A DNA stretch of 50,519 bases from Boseongicola sp. H5 (GTDB lineage Bacteria > Pseudomonadota > Alphaproteobacteria > Rhodobacterales > Rhodobacteraceae): positions 1 through 50,519 of the forward strand of contig JACNMN010000018.1 in NCBI GenBank assembly GCA_020622165.1, in the 5' to 3' direction. The notes beneath the pieces were generated by a model. The model was given only the letters and a program-made list of their open reading frames with translations, searched no databases and had not been told where the DNA came from. Positions 17,050-26,852 of this stretch are shown here, one piece after another (the stretch's first letter is position 1; every line of letters begins with the position of its first letter). Made by a program: the position numbers and the translations under genes.

Positions 17050-18396
17050 TCATGTTTCGGCGCGCAGGTCCTCATCAGACCGTTTTTCACCTTCCTCAAG
17101 AACGGTCGCCAGTGCGCATGCGGCCGCGATCAAGGCGCGGTCCGATCCGTGGGCGGCCATGACTTGCAGGCCGACGGGCAAACGCTTGCCCGGCAATGGC
17201 AGGCTGATTGCCGGCAGGTCCAGATAGTTGGCGATCCGCGTGAACCGCGACAGCGGGATCGTGCCTTCGTCCACCTCCTCGATCCGGCGCGCCCGAATAG
17301 GGGTGGTCGGCATCAGGATCAGGGGCGTCGCGGCCATCATGTCCTGCATCCGCGCGATGGCGACCACGCGCTCGGCCACCAGCGTCCCGTATGTCTCCGT
17401 ATCGATGAGCGCCCCGGCCAGGACGCGCGCGCGCACGTAAGGGTCGATCGGGCGGGTCTTGTCATCTGCCAGACCACCCAGGCGACTGAAGATTTCATGG
17501 GCAACGATGCTGCCGTTGCGGCGTTGATACTCGACGGCCTCCAGAGGAGGTGTGATCTGCACGAGCTCATGGCCCCGCGCCCGGCAAACGCCGATTGCGT
17601 CAAGGTAGCCAGCGAGGACGTCGGCATCGATCGGGTCGAGGTAAGCGGGTGGGATATATCCGATCCGATGTGGCAACTCCGGTACGGCATGCCTTGGCTG
17701 CTCACCCGCCATGATGTCGGCAAGCAATCCCGCATCGCTCGCCGATCGGGTCAGCGGGCCCAGCGTGTCGAAGCTGGTGCTGAGGGGTGCGATGCCGTCC
17801 AGCGGAATGCGACCGGAGGATGGCTTCAACCCCACGATTCCGCACAACGACGCCGGAATGCGCACCGATCCCCCGGTGTCCGAGCCGATGGCGAAGGGGA
17901 CAAGGCCTGCGGCCACCGCCACCGCCGATCCGCTAGACGAGCCGCCCGACACCCTGTGGTGATCCGGATCACAGGGATTGCGGGGCGTGCCCATGCTGTA
18001 ATTCGTGCCCCATCCGCCGATGGCGAATTCCACCATGTGGGTGACGCCCAGAAGGATCGCCCCCGCCGCCTGCAGGCGCGCGACGGCAGGGGCGGTGCGC
18101 TCCGCGACCCCCCGTCCGTAACAGCGCGACCCGAAGCTCGGTTCATGCCCGGCGATATCGGCGAGGTCCTTCATCGCGAAGGGAATGCCATGAAGCGGAC
18201 CCAGCAGCGTGCCCCCCCGTACGGCGGCATCGGCGCGGTCGGCCTCGGCCCGGGCACTGTCGGCAAAGACGGTGAGGAAGGCGTGCAGCTGCCTGTTCTG
18301 CGTCGCGATTCGGTCGAGACAGTCTTCGACCAGCGCGCGTGAGGATTGGGCACCTGATGCACGCGCAAAGGCCAGCCCGCGCAGTTCCTGTTCCAT
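17050..18396 (-). CDS. Amidase (amidase signature family)
   Basis: 448 aa from ATG 18396, which has GGGAGGG upstream; the frame stays open to 18681, but that extra part is Arg/Pro-rich and unlike any amidase. The Ser-cisSer-Lys triad is visible: Lys76 in AMKDLADIAG, the Ser run of GGSSSGSA at 151-157, and Ser177 in GSDTGGSVRIPA. It hydrolyses a carboxamide to acid and ammonia in the cytoplasm. It lies downstream of the XRE-type gene and near a peptide-type importer, so the imported compound may be an amide or peptide-like molecule; that link is inference. Confidence 0.9.
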   Translation of the reverse strand: MEQELRGLAFARASGAQSSRALVEDCLDRIATQNRQLHAFLTVFADSARAEADRADAAVRGGTLLGPLHGIPFAMKDLADIAGHEPSFGSRCYGRGVAERTAPAVARLQAAGAILLGVTHMVEFAIGGWGTNYSMGTPRNPCDPDHHRVSGGSSSGSAVAVAAGLVPFAIGSDTGGSVRIPASLCGIVGLKPSSGRIPLDGIAPLSTSFDTLGPLTRSASDAGLLADIMAGEQPRHAVPELPHRIGYIPPAYLDPIDADVLAGYLDAIGVCRARGHELVQITPPLEAVEYQRRNGSIVAHEIFSRLGGLADDKTRPIDPYVRARVLAGALIDTETYGTLVAERVVAIARMQDMMAATPLILMPTTPIRARRIEEVDEGTIPLSRFTRIANYLDLPAISLPLPGKRLPVGLQVMAAHGSDRALIAAACALATVLEEGEKRSDEDLRAET

Positions 18397-18526
18397 CGCC
18401 CGTCCCTCCCGCTTGGCGTCGCGTGGCGCGACTTTGCCCAGAGGGCGCGGGAAATCCCAATCCTCTCCATCGCCCTTACTGACGCGAGATGACGCTTTCG
18501 GTGCTTCTGAAGGATCAGGCGCGTGG

Positions 18527-19381
18527 TCAGCCTTGCGGGGCCGGTGCCAGCGGTTCCGCGCGAAGCGGCAGATCCAACTCGCCCTCGGGGCCGTGCAGAT
18601 AGGCGGCGACGACCTCGGGGATTTCGGGGGAGTCCGGTCCGTAGAGCCTGCAGCGCCGGAGCGATTCCCGCGCTTCGACATTGCGACCGATGTATTCCAG
18701 CATGATCCGCGCCGCAGAGGGCTGTCGCGTGTCAGCGCCCGAAACCCCCATGGTCAACCCGCTCAGAAGCGACACCCGGTTGCGATAGACAGGGAACAGA
18801 ATCGTATGCGTCAGTTCCGACCCCGTCAGCGTCTCCTGATCCATCATGTGCAGCCGATCGCCCACCTCGAGGACGAGGCCGCGATACTTGTAGACGTCTG
18901 GCGGCCCGTCCCGCCCGTCGTTGAGCCGTTCGATCCGGCGGTAGGCGACGAAATCCTGCCAGGGATAGATGTGCAGGAGCGAGCGCAGGATGAAGCCTGG
19001 CCGTGAAAGCGAGGCGTAGTACGTGTAGTAGTAGCCCAGATAGCGCCCCAGATGCCCTTTCTGCCGCTGCGCCTGCACCAGCAGGGTGTCGATTGCTTCG
19101 GGCACGGGCGGTGCATCGCCCGAGCGCTGCGGACGCAGTTGCAGGATGCGGCGGAACTGATCGTGGGGCATCAGGATCTCGAACTCGTCAACGCCCAGGA
19201 AATCGCAGATGCGCCGCAGGTTGTGCCGCGAGGGAAAGGCCGCGCCCGACAGGTACTTGGTGAATTGCTGCCGGTTGATGCCCATCTTGCGGCAGATGTC
19301 GGAGACCGAGGGCGAAAAGCTGCAGGCAAAGCGCAGGTTCGCGACCAGATTGCCGGTGGTGTAATCCAGATCCTCTGTCAT
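18527..19381 (-). CDS. XRE-like helix-turn-helix transcriptional regulator
   Basis: 284 aa from ATG 19381; an upstream GTG at 19405 is possible. The N-terminal helix-turn-helix spans about residues 25-70, with SVSDICRKMGINRQQFTKYLSG as the XRE-type core, then RRICDFLGVDEFEILM. The remaining 200 residues are an uncharacterised domain, rich in Tyr/Arg, presumably ligand sensing. It is transcribed away from the importer operon, leaving about 200 bases for divergent control, and is the natural regulator of island II. Confidence 0.82.
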   Translation of the reverse strand: MTEDLDYTTGNLVANLRFACSFSPSVSDICRKMGINRQQFTKYLSGAAFPSRHNLRRICDFLGVDEFEILMPHDQFRRILQLRPQRSGDAPPVPEAIDTLLVQAQRQKGHLGRYLGYYYTYYASLSRPGFILRSLLHIYPWQDFVAYRRIERLNDGRDGPPDVYKYRGLVLEVGDRLHMMDQETLTGSELTHTILFPVYRNRVSLLSGLTMGVSGADTRQPSAARIMLEYIGRNVEARESLRRCRLYGPDSPEIPEVVAAYLHGPEGELDLPLRAEPLAPAPQG

Positions 19382-19398
19382 GATTTGACTGCCTATTA

Positions 19399-19414
19399 GC
19401 GTCACTTCGCGTCA
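19399..19414. promoter_or_regulatory. Short direct repeat upstream of the XRE-type gene
   Basis: GCGTCA occurs at 19399-19404 and again at 19409-19414, a spacing of one helical turn, in the divergent region between the regulator and the importer operon. This could be a binding site for the XRE-type protein, but a 6-base repeat is weak evidence. Confidence 0.25.
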
Positions 19415-19579
19415 GAATCTAAACCCCGCCGTTGTTGTTTGCAAGCTACGCCGCGCGCTACGGTTTCTGTATACGATCACGACCTGCCCAACCCCGCAAA
19501 GGGGGACCCGCAGGAGACTCTACCGTCGTGGGTCCCGCCTGAATTGATGATCGCCTCACCAACAGCCTGGAGTATGAAG

Positions 19580-21166
19580 ATGAAATCCTTTTTCCTGACC
19601 GCAGCGGGCCTTGCCCTCGCCACGGCCCTGTCCGTCGGCGGCGCGATGGCCCAGAGCCAGGGTGGCACGCTCGTGCAGATCACCCAGCCCGAGCCGCCGA
19701 ACCTCGCGCCCTATGTCTCGACCTCCGGGCCGATCGCGCAGGTGACATCCAAGGTCTTCGACGGCCTTCTGGAATACAACTTCGACCTCGAACCGCAGCC
19801 GTCGCTCGCCGAAAGCTGGGAGGTGTCGGCCGATGGTCTGACCATCACCTTTAACCTGCGCGAAGATGTGGTGTTCCATGACGGCACGCCGCTCACCTCC
19901 GAGGATGTGCGTTTCACCATCATGGATGTGCTGCGCGAGGCCCATCCCCGCGGCATCGCGACCTTCCGCAACGTAACCGCTGTGGAAACGCCCGATTCGC
20001 ACACCGCGATCTTCCGGCTCGACGCGCCCGCGCCTTACCTCATGAAGGCGCTCCATTCCGCCGAAAGCCCGATCCTGCCCGCCCATATCTATGCCGAGGG
20101 CGACATCCGCGCCCATGGCAACGCGAACGAGCCCATCGGCTCGGGGCCCTTCGTCTTCACCGAATGGCGGCGCGGCGAATTCGTGCGGCTCGACCGCAAC
20201 GACAATTACTGGCGCGACGGGCAGCCCTATCTGGACCGCATCGTCGTGCGCTTCATCGCCGACGCCTCGACCCGCACAGCGGTGCTCGAACAGGGCGAGG
20301 CGCATATCGCGGGCTTCGGCGCGGTGCCCTACCAGGATGTCCGCCGTCTCGAGGCGCTCGACACGATCGAGGTCACGACTCGCGGCTACGAGATGATCTC
20401 GCCCATCGTCGAGATAATCTTCAACACCCAGGAACCGCCCTTCGACAACCAGATGGTGCGGCAGGCGGTGAACTACGCCATCGACCGGCAATTCGTGATC
20501 GACAACGTCTGGTTCGGTTATGGCGTTCCGGCTTCGGGTCCGATCAGTTCCAACTTCGAGCCCTCGGGCCTTTTCGGGCGGGGCATCGACTTCTCCGTGC
20601 CTGACCGGATCGACATCGCCAACCGGCTGCTGGACGAGGCGGGTTTCCCCCGCGACGCCGATGGCATCCGGTTCGAGATCATTCATGACGTCACGCCCTA
20701 TGGCGAGGAATGGCAGCGCTTCGGCGAGATCACGGTGCAGAACCTAGCCGAGATCGGCATCCGGGCCACGCTACGCTACGAGGACCTGCCGACCTGGCTC
20801 GCGCGGACCTACACGGATTACGATTTCCAGCTGACCTCGAACTTCCTGTTCAACCAAGCCGACCCGGTGATCGGCGTGCATCGCGGCATCCATTCGGACC
20901 GCATCCTGCCCGGCACCGTCTTCGTGAACGGCTCGCGCTGGTCCTCGCCGGAAACCGACGCGCTGATGAATGCCGCGACCGTGGCGACCGATGCCGCCAC
21001 ACGGCAGGAGGCCTACCAGGCCCTCGTGCCGCTGGTGACCGAGGCGAGCCCTGTCGCCTATGTGCTGGAACTGCGCTATCCCACGGTTCTCAGCACGCAA
21101 TTCTCGGACGTGATCACCACGCCCATCGGCATCTACGGCAACTACGCCTTCACGCATCAGCGCTGA
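19580..21166 (+). CDS. Extracellular solute-binding protein family 5 (peptide/opine-type ABC importer)
   Basis: 528 aa. The signal peptide FFLTAAGLALATALSVGGAMA is followed by a mature chain with PEPPNLAPYVS, FDGLLEYNFDLEPQPSLAESWE and ITFNLREDVVFHDGTPLTSEDV, the standard SBP_bac_5 landmarks. GGAG lies 7-8 bases before ATG 19580; ATG 19574 is an alternative and the frame opens earlier still. It delivers oligopeptides, opines, or similar compounds to the permeases encoded next. A terminator-like hairpin follows the stop. Confidence 0.9.
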   Translation: MKSFFLTAAGLALATALSVGGAMAQSQGGTLVQITQPEPPNLAPYVSTSGPIAQVTSKVFDGLLEYNFDLEPQPSLAESWEVSADGLTITFNLREDVVFHDGTPLTSEDVRFTIMDVLREAHPRGIATFRNVTAVETPDSHTAIFRLDAPAPYLMKALHSAESPILPAHIYAEGDIRAHGNANEPIGSGPFVFTEWRRGEFVRLDRNDNYWRDGQPYLDRIVVRFIADASTRTAVLEQGEAHIAGFGAVPYQDVRRLEALDTIEVTTRGYEMISPIVEIIFNTQEPPFDNQMVRQAVNYAIDRQFVIDNVWFGYGVPASGPISSNFEPSGLFGRGIDFSVPDRIDIANRLLDEAGFPRDADGIRFEIIHDVTPYGEEWQRFGEITVQNLAEIGIRATLRYEDLPTWLARTYTDYDFQLTSNFLFNQADPVIGVHRGIHSDRILPGTVFVNGSRWSSPETDALMNAATVATDAATRQEAYQALVPLVTEASPVAYVLELRYPTVLSTQFSDVITTPIGIYGNYAFTHQR

Positions 21167-21181
21167 GCTCTGCCGAAGCGT

Positions 21182-21214
21182 CCCGGCGGCAGAAGTCGCC
21201 GGGGCATTTCTTTT
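21182..21214 (+). terminator. Terminator-like hairpin between binding-protein and permease genes
   Basis: CCCGGCG (21182-21188) pairs with CGCCGGG (21197-21203) around an 8-base loop, followed by GGCATTTCTTTT. It sits in the 69-base gap after the binding-protein gene. It would let part of the transcription stop, giving more binding protein than permease, and could also protect the upstream mRNA. Confidence 0.6.
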
Positions 21215-21235
21215 CCGCGCTGGAGGGATTGCGCC

Positions 21236-22219
21236 ATGAAGAACGCCTCGATCGGCGGCTACATCCTGCGCCGGCTGTTGCAGACCATCCCGGTGATCCT
21301 CGGTGTTGTGATCGTCAATTTCCTGCTGTTGCAGCTTGCGCCTGGGGACCTTGCGACCGTCATTGCAGGCGAGGCGGGGGGCGCCACGCCTGAATACATC
21401 GCTGAATTGCGCGCCCGCTTCGGTCAGGACCAGCCACTTTTCGTCCAGCTCCTCAACTACATGGGCAACCTTCTGACCTTCGACCTCGGCTATTCCTTCC
21501 GCCAGAGTGCGCCGGTGCTCGACCTGCTGCTTGACCGGCTGTGGCCCACGCTGCTCCTGATGGGCACGACACTGATGGTCTCGCTGAGCCTCGGCATCCT
21601 TCTGGGCCTGCTCGCTGCGTTTTGGGTCAAGACGTGGAAGGATCACCTGATCTCGGTCACGGCCGTCCTGCTTTACGCCACGCCCCTCTTCTGGGTCGGC
21701 CTGATGCTGGTGCTGGTTTTTGCCGTCAAGCTTGACTGGTTTCCAACCTCCGGCATGGAAAACGTGGTGGCCTTTCACGAAGGTTGGGACCGCGTCTGGG
21801 ACATCGCGCATCACCTCGTTCTGCCCACGGTCACGCTCTCGGTCTTCTACCTTGCGCTTTACGCCCGCCTGATGCGCGCCTCAATGCTGGAACAGCGCGG
21901 GCTCGATTATGTGACCACGGCCCGCGCCAAGGGCCTGAAGGACGCGCAGATCACCCGCCGCCACGTGTTCCGCAACGCACTTCTCCCGGTGGTGACCATG
22001 GCGGGCGTCCAGACCGGCTCGCTCCTCGGCGGGTCGGTGGTGGTAGAGGCGGTCTTCGCCTGGCCTGGCCTCGGGCAGCTCGCCTACCAGTCGCTTTTCG
22101 CGCGCGACTACAACCTGCTCTTGGGCATCTTCTTTCTCTCCGCGATCCTTGTGGTGGTCGTGAACCTGCTGGTCGACATCATCTACGTGATCCTCGACCC
22201 GCGCATCCGGCTAAGGTGA
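21236..22219 (+). CDS. ABC transporter permease, DppB-type
   Basis: 327 aa with about six membrane segments. The N-terminal YILRRLLQTIPVILGVVIVNF and the DLGYSFR region are typical of DppB/OppB. The coupling motif is present as DYVTTARAKGLKDAQITRRHVFRNALLPV (EAA-type loop). The start follows GGAGG at 21222-21226, 9 bases upstream. Forms the inner-membrane channel with the DppC-type partner 4 bases downstream. Confidence 0.92.
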   Translation: MKNASIGGYILRRLLQTIPVILGVVIVNFLLLQLAPGDLATVIAGEAGGATPEYIAELRARFGQDQPLFVQLLNYMGNLLTFDLGYSFRQSAPVLDLLLDRLWPTLLLMGTTLMVSLSLGILLGLLAAFWVKTWKDHLISVTAVLLYATPLFWVGLMLVLVFAVKLDWFPTSGMENVVAFHEGWDRVWDIAHHLVLPTVTLSVFYLALYARLMRASMLEQRGLDYVTTARAKGLKDAQITRRHVFRNALLPVVTMAGVQTGSLLGGSVVVEAVFAWPGLGQLAYQSLFARDYNLLLGIFFLSAILVVVVNLLVDIIYVILDPRIRLR

Positions 22220-22223
22220 CGGC

Positions 22224-23054
22224 ATGAAAAGCTTTAATGCGCGCTTCTATGGCAACCCTCGGGTCTATCTGGGCCTCGTCTGGCTGGCGCTGGTGCTGAT
22301 CGCGGCGCTTTTCGCGGGCGTTCTTGCCCCGCGCGACCCCTTCGCCATCGTCGGCCAGCCTTTCTTGCCGCCGGGCTCCGAGGGGTTCTTGCTGGGCACC
22401 GACAGCCTCGGGCGCGACGTGCTGGCGGGGTTGATCCATGGCGCGCGCACGACTCTGATGATCGCGGTTCTCTCGACCGTCGCCGCCATCGCCTTCGGCA
22501 CCGTTCTGGGGGCGCTTGCGGGCTACTATGGCGGGATCGTCGACGACATCCTGATGCGCCTGACCGAGTTCTTTCAGACCATCCCGTGGTTTCTGTTTGC
22601 CATCGTGCTGGTGGCCATCCTGTCGCCCTCGGCGATGAATCTCGTGATTGCCATCGCGGTGGTCAGCTGGCCGCCCATCGCGCGCGTCGTCCGGGCCGAA
22701 GTGATGGCGGTCAAGGCGCGCGAGTTCGTGCAGGCGGCCGTCGTGGCGGGCCAGCGCGACATGGGCATCCTCTTTGGCCAGATTCTGCCCAACACGCTCT
22801 CGCCCCTGATCGTGACCGGCTCGCTTATGGTGGCGACCGCGATCCTGATCGAGAGCGCTTTGTCCTTTCTGGGCCTTGGCTCGCCGGGGCAGATGAGCTG
22901 GGGCTTCCAGATCGGGGCCGGGCGGTCCTTCCTGCGCGATGCGTGGTGGCTGGTGACGGTGCCCGGCATCGTCATCCTGCTAACCGTGCTCGCCATCAAC
23001 CTCATCGGCGAAGGCCTGAACGACGCCCTCAACCCGAGGCTTGCCGACCTATGA
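22224..23054 (+). CDS. ABC transporter permease, DppC-type
   Basis: 276 aa. N-terminal leader and membrane segment, then [12 protein letters not shown]-like sequence ([22 protein letters not shown]), which is diagnostic of DppC/OppC. The EAA-type coupling loop reads [26 protein letters not shown], followed by [18 protein letters not shown]. The stop overlaps the ATPase start as ATGA. Confidence 0.92.
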   Translation: MKSFNARFYGNPRVYLGLVWLALVLIAALFAGVLAPRDPFAIVGQPFLPPGSEGFLLGTDSLGRDVLAGLIHGARTTLMIAVLSTVAAIAFGTVLGALAGYYGGIVDDILMRLTEFFQTIPWFLFAIVLVAILSPSAMNLVIAIAVVSWPPIARVVRAEVMAVKAREFVQAAVVAGQRDMGILFGQILPNTLSPLIVTGSLMVATAILIESALSFLGLGSPGQMSWGFQIGAGRSFLRDAWWLVTVPGIVILLTVLAINLIGEGLNDALNPRLADL

Positions 23055-24676
23055 CCGACGCCGTTCTCGATATCCGCGACCTGCATGTCGCGCTGCCCGC
23101 ATGGTCCGACCGCCGCCACGCGGTCAAGGGTGTCTCGCTCACCGTCAACCCGCGCGAGATCCTGTGCATCGTGGGCGAAAGCGGCTCGGGCAAGTCGATG
23201 ATGGGCAAGGCGATCATGGGCCTTTTGCCTGCGCCCCATGTCCATGCCGACCGGGGCCAGATCCTGTTCGAGGGGCGCGACCTGCTGACGCTCGGGACGG
23301 AGGCGATGCGCGCCATCCGCGGCGGGCGCATCGCGATGATCTTCCAGGAGCCGATGACGGCGCTGAACCCGCTGATGCCTGTGGGTCGCCAGATCGACGA
23401 GGTGCTCGAGGTCCATACCGATCTCGACGCGCCCGCCCGCACCGCCCGCGTCCGCGCGCTGATCGAGGATGTGCATCTGCCCGACCCCGACCGCATGATG
23501 CGCAGCTATCCGCACCAGCTTTCGGGCGGGCAACGGCAGCGTATCGTCATCGCCATGGCGCTGGCGCTGGAACCCGCGCTGATCATCGCTGACGAACCGA
23601 CGACCGCACTGGATGTGACGACGCAGGCGCAGATCCTGCACCTGATCAAGGAGTTGCAGCGTAAGCACGGCACCTCGGTCCTGTTCATCACCCATGATTT
23701 CGGCGTGGTGGCCGAGATCGCCGACCGCGTCGCCGTGATGCGTCAGGGCGAGGTGCTGGAGGAGGGGCGGGCCGATGACGTGCTGGTCAGGCCGGAACAC
23801 CCCTACACGCAGGCCCTTGTCGCCGCCGTGCCCGGGCTCAACCCGCGAAACCGCGCCGCCGAAACTGCGCCGCCGCTTCTGGAAATCCGCGATCTCGTGC
23901 GCACCTATCGCCTTGGTGGCGGGCTTTTCTCGCGCAATCTGCGCGAGGTGAAGGCGGTGCAATCCGTCTCACTCTCGATCCCCAAGGGCTCGTCGCTGGC
24001 TCTGGTGGGTGAAAGCGGGTCGGGCAAGACCACGATGGCCAAATGCGTGATCGGGCTGGAACGGCCCGACAGCGGCGACATCCTGCTCGACGGCCAGCCG
24101 ATGACCGGGATCGGTCGGGCGCAGATGCGGGCCTTTCGCCGCGATGTGCAGATGGTGTTCCAGGACCCGTTCGCCAGCCTCAACCCCCGCCAGAAGGTTG
24201 GAGAGATCATCGCCATGGGTCTCGTCATCTGGGGCACACCGCGCGCGCAGGCGCTGGAGGAGGCGCGCGAATTGCTCCGCCTCGTGGGCCTCCAGCCCGA
24301 GGCGGCCGACCGCTACCCGCACGAGTTTTCCGGCGGCCAGCGCCAGCGCATCGGCATTGCGCGTGCGCTGGCAGTCAAGCCAAAGCTCGTGGTGGCCGAC
24401 GAACCCGTCTCGGCCCTCGACGTCTCGGTGCAGAAACAAGTGCTGGAACTGCTCGACGATCTCCGCCGCCAGTTCGGCCTGTCGATGCTGTTCATCACCC
24501 ATGACCTGCGCGTCGCCGCCACCGTCTGCGAGGAAATTGCCATCCTGCAGCGCGGGGTGATCGTCGAACAGGGCTCCACCGCTGACATCTTCGCCAATCC
24601 GCAGCATGGCTATACGCAAAGCCTGCTCGACGCGGTGCCGGGGCGCGACTGGATCAGCAGCCTGCCTGCCGCGTAG
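23051..24676 (+). CDS. Dual ATP-binding protein of the peptide-type ABC importer (DppD-DppF fusion)
   Basis: 541 aa with two complete nucleotide-binding domains, replacing the separate DppD and DppF subunits. Domain 1: Walker A GESGSGKS, signature LSGGQRQR, Walker [12 protein letters not shown], switch THDF. Domain 2: Walker A GESGSGKT, signature FSGGQRQR, Walker [12 protein letters not shown], switch THDL. Each has the dipeptide-importer motif HPYTQAL or HGYTQSL (oligopeptide C-terminal domain). Fused ATPases of this type occur in many alphaproteobacteria. Last gene of the operon. Confidence 0.93.
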   Translation: MTDAVLDIRDLHVALPAWSDRRHAVKGVSLTVNPREILCIVGESGSGKSMMGKAIMGLLPAPHVHADRGQILFEGRDLLTLGTEAMRAIRGGRIAMIFQEPMTALNPLMPVGRQIDEVLEVHTDLDAPARTARVRALIEDVHLPDPDRMMRSYPHQLSGGQRQRIVIAMALALEPALIIADEPTTALDVTTQAQILHLIKELQRKHGTSVLFITHDFGVVAEIADRVAVMRQGEVLEEGRADDVLVRPEHPYTQALVAAVPGLNPRNRAAETAPPLLEIRDLVRTYRLGGGLFSRNLREVKAVQSVSLSIPKGSSLALVGESGSGKTTMAKCVIGLERPDSGDILLDGQPMTGIGRAQMRAFRRDVQMVFQDPFASLNPRQKVGEIIAMGLVIWGTPRAQALEEARELLRLVGLQPEAADRYPHEFSGGQRQRIGIARALAVKPKLVVADEPVSALDVSVQKQVLELLDDLRRQFGLSMLFITHDLRVAATVCEEIAILQRGVIVEQGSTADIFANPQHGYTQSLLDAVPGRDWISSLPAA

Positions 24677-25074
24677 AGGGGCGGTTGTTGTCAGATCTGA
24701 CGGGCTTTTCGGCCGGCCAAGGGCAATCCCAATATGACCGCGGGCCGCGCGGTCATACCCCTGGCGCCACATTTCCCTAGTTGGGCACCTTCGCCAATTA
24801 CTGATCATGAGCGTGAATGACCGTTCGCCAAATCCTGCAGATGCAACGCTGCGAGTGCATCAGTCCGCTTTCCGGTCATTGTGTCGAATGCTGCGGGGAG
24901 TAACAAGGTCAGATAGGGCGAAGATTTTTCGATGCGGGCCATTGTGTGACGTATCAGCTTGGTGCGCGTGTGGCCCGCGTTGGAAAATCTCCCAAGGTGG
25001 AAGCCGCGTGGGCTTGGTGCTGTCGGTGGAGAAAGTGTGCTGGCGGCTGATGCGGCAGCGGCGCTGGAATTGAC
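24677..25074. other. Intergenic stretch with palindromes at an island boundary
   Basis: No gene is supported. Just after the ATPase stop lies a 12-bp perfect palindrome GTCAGATCTGAC (24690-24701). Then TATGACCGCG (24733-24742) and CGCGGTCATA (24748-24757) form a perfect 10-bp hairpin with a 5-base loop, which could end or stabilise the importer transcript although no T-run follows. A minus-strand frame of about 170 codons covers 24805-25317 but shadows the transposase relic and shows no family. Confidence 0.45.
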
Positions 25075-26099
25075 CTGCTGCCCGAAAGGTCGCATGAAGA
25101 CCGGACCAAAAACAGGGTGAACCCCATCGCCAATGCGACGCTTGCAATCCGCAACCCAGAGATCTGGGGCACGCCAGGCACGACTTGTGCCGGGGATTCT
25201 ACGAAATTCGGGGCATGGGATCGCAACCTGATGACCGAATGGCATGTGCGCTATGGCGGGCGAGGCGTGATGATCTATTGGCATGTCGAGCGCCAGGCGA
25301 CCTGCGTTTATTCCCAACTGAAGCGATGTTCCTCGTCCGAGGTGGCCGCCATGATCGAAGGTGTCCTACGCCACTGCACCGACATGGAAATCCAAAGACA
25401 GTATGTCGACAGCCATGGCCAAAGTGCGGTTGGCTTCGCCTTCTGCCACCTTCTGGGCTTTGAGCTTGCCCCGCGCCTCAAGGCCATCGCCGTCAGAAAC
25501 CGGCCCTCCCGTGTGCGGGCATGCGAGGGCAACTGCCCAACCTTCTTCCAATCTTGTCTGGCATCATCGATTGGGGCGAAATCGAACGCCAGTACGATGA
25601 GATGGTGAAATACGCAGCCGCCATGCGTCTTGGGACGGCGGACCCGGAGGCCATCTTGCGTCGGTTCGCACGATTGGATGTGATGCACCCCACATACAAG
25701 GCGCTCGCGGAGCTTGGCCGTGCCATCAAGACAATACTCCTGTGTCGCTACCTGCGCTCAGAGGCGTTCCGTCGGGAAATCCACGAGGGGCTGAACGTCG
25801 TCGAGAATTGGAACAGCGCCAACAGCTTTGTGTTCTTTGGCAAGGGCGGTGAGATTACAACCAATCGCGTACGTGATCAGGAAACCGCCGCCCATGCGCT
25901 GCACCTGCTTCAGTCGTCGCTGGTCTATGTAAACACGCGGATGGTGCAGTCTATCCTGCGCAATCCCGATGTGGTCGCACGTTTGCCCCCTGAAGATTAT
26001 CGCGGCCTGTCCCCGCTTATCTACCTACACATCAACCCTTATGGCCGCTTCGAGGTCGATCTGAACAAGCGGATCGACTTTGAACGCATGGCCGCATAG
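25075..26099 (+). pseudogene. tnpA: Tn3-family transposase, N-terminally truncated with one frameshift
   Basis: Only the C-terminal third of a Tn3-type DDE transposase remains. Before the frameshift: [31 protein letters not shown]-like sequence, GVMIYWHVE and [15 protein letters not shown]. After it: [30 protein letters not shown] and the closing [10 protein letters not shown]-like end. The two parts are in different frames; loss of one base near 25490 (LKAIA then RQKPALP in the next frame) explains this. The first about 600 residues are missing. The relic directly precedes the PRiA4_ORF3-type gene. Confidence 0.82.
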
Positions 26100-26107
26100 A
26101 GGCGCGG

Positions 26108-26719
26108 ATGGCGGAAAAAGACCCCCAAGTCTTGCGGCTGAAAATCACCCTTGAGCATGTGGGCCCCGCGCCGTGGCGGGAGATCGAAATCCGGTCGGAC
26201 AAGACCTTGCCACATTTGCACGACGCCATTCAGGCGGCTTTCCTGTGGTATGACATGCACTTGTGGGATTTCCAGATTGGTGACAGGAAATACCAGATGA
26301 AGAGTGAGGACTTCTGGATGGAGCCGATGTTTGGGCCATCCGTGATGGAAGTCACTACGAAGAAGATGGGCTTCCTTTTGAACGCTAAGGTGCCTCCGGT
26401 GATCTACACTTATGAATTTGGTGATGACTGGACGCATCGTGTCGAGCTCGTCTCAAAGCGCCCGATTGTCCCCAATGAGCCCTTGCCGCGTTTTGTTGGC
26501 GGCCAATGGGCAACCCCGCCCGAGGACATTGGAGGCCCGCCCATGTACGAAGTCTTCAAGGAAGCGCGTGGGGATGCAAAGCACCCAGAACATGATTGGG
26601 CGAAGGAAGCGGGATACGTAGACTGGGCTCATGATGAAATCCACACCGATACTATCAGTGAGCGGTTCGCGAAGTTGCAGGTACAGAAACGGCGGGAGCG
26701 AAATTTTTGGATTGGGTAG
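26108..26719 (+). CDS. Plasmid pRiA4b ORF-3-like protein (PRiA4_ORF3 domain)
   Basis: 203 aa and apparently intact. The pattern LRLKITLEHVGPAPWREIEI, LHDAIQAAFLWYDMHLWDFQIG, YTYEFGDDWTHRVEL and FVGGQWATPPEDIGG defines the PRiA4_ORF3 domain. Such proteins are frequent passengers of plasmids and Tn3/IS-type elements; their biochemical role is not established. It begins 8 bases after the transposase stop and is followed by the resolvase region, so it travels with the Tn3-like element. Confidence 0.88.
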   Translation: MAEKDPQVLRLKITLEHVGPAPWREIEIRSDKTLPHLHDAIQAAFLWYDMHLWDFQIGDRKYQMKSEDFWMEPMFGPSVMEVTTKKMGFLLNAKVPPVIYTYEFGDDWTHRVELVSKRPIVPNEPLPRFVGGQWATPPEDIGGPPMYEVFKEARGDAKHPEHDWAKEAGYVDWAHDEIHTDTISERFAKLQVQKRRERNFWIG

Positions 26720-26852
26720 CCTTCAGGTCCGTCATTATGAGTATACCCTGAGCGGCGGCGCACTTAACACTAATCGCCGTGGAATACTTGTTCATTTTGA
26801 GCCTATTTTGATATACTGAATACATATCGCCATAGGCATACTCAAAATGAAC
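26720..26852. repeat. Possible res site upstream of the resolvase
   Basis: The AT-rich gap before the resolvase contains GTTCATTTTGAG (26790-26801) and its exact reverse complement CTCAAAATGAAC (26841-26852), the latter overlapping the resolvase start. A related word, TCATTATGAGTAT, occurs near 26733-26745. Several similar inverted subsites next to tnpR are what a Tn3-type res site looks like, so this may be the recombination and autoregulation site. Confidence 0.5.

Noticed and set aside
16836-17099. Minus-strand frame with GGPIVSYGSFV, faintly like a pirin C-terminus
   Set aside because: Only a dozen residues resemble the motif, with no supporting context; not enough to call a gene or relic.
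19556-20686. 376-codon minus-strand frame opposite the peptide-type binding protein
   Set aside because: Shadow of a clear SBP family 5 gene with signal peptide.
22586-23050. In-frame upstream extension of the dual ATPase
   Set aside because: The extension overlaps the DppC-type permease gene in another frame; ATG 23051 with the ATGA overlap fits operon style and domain start.
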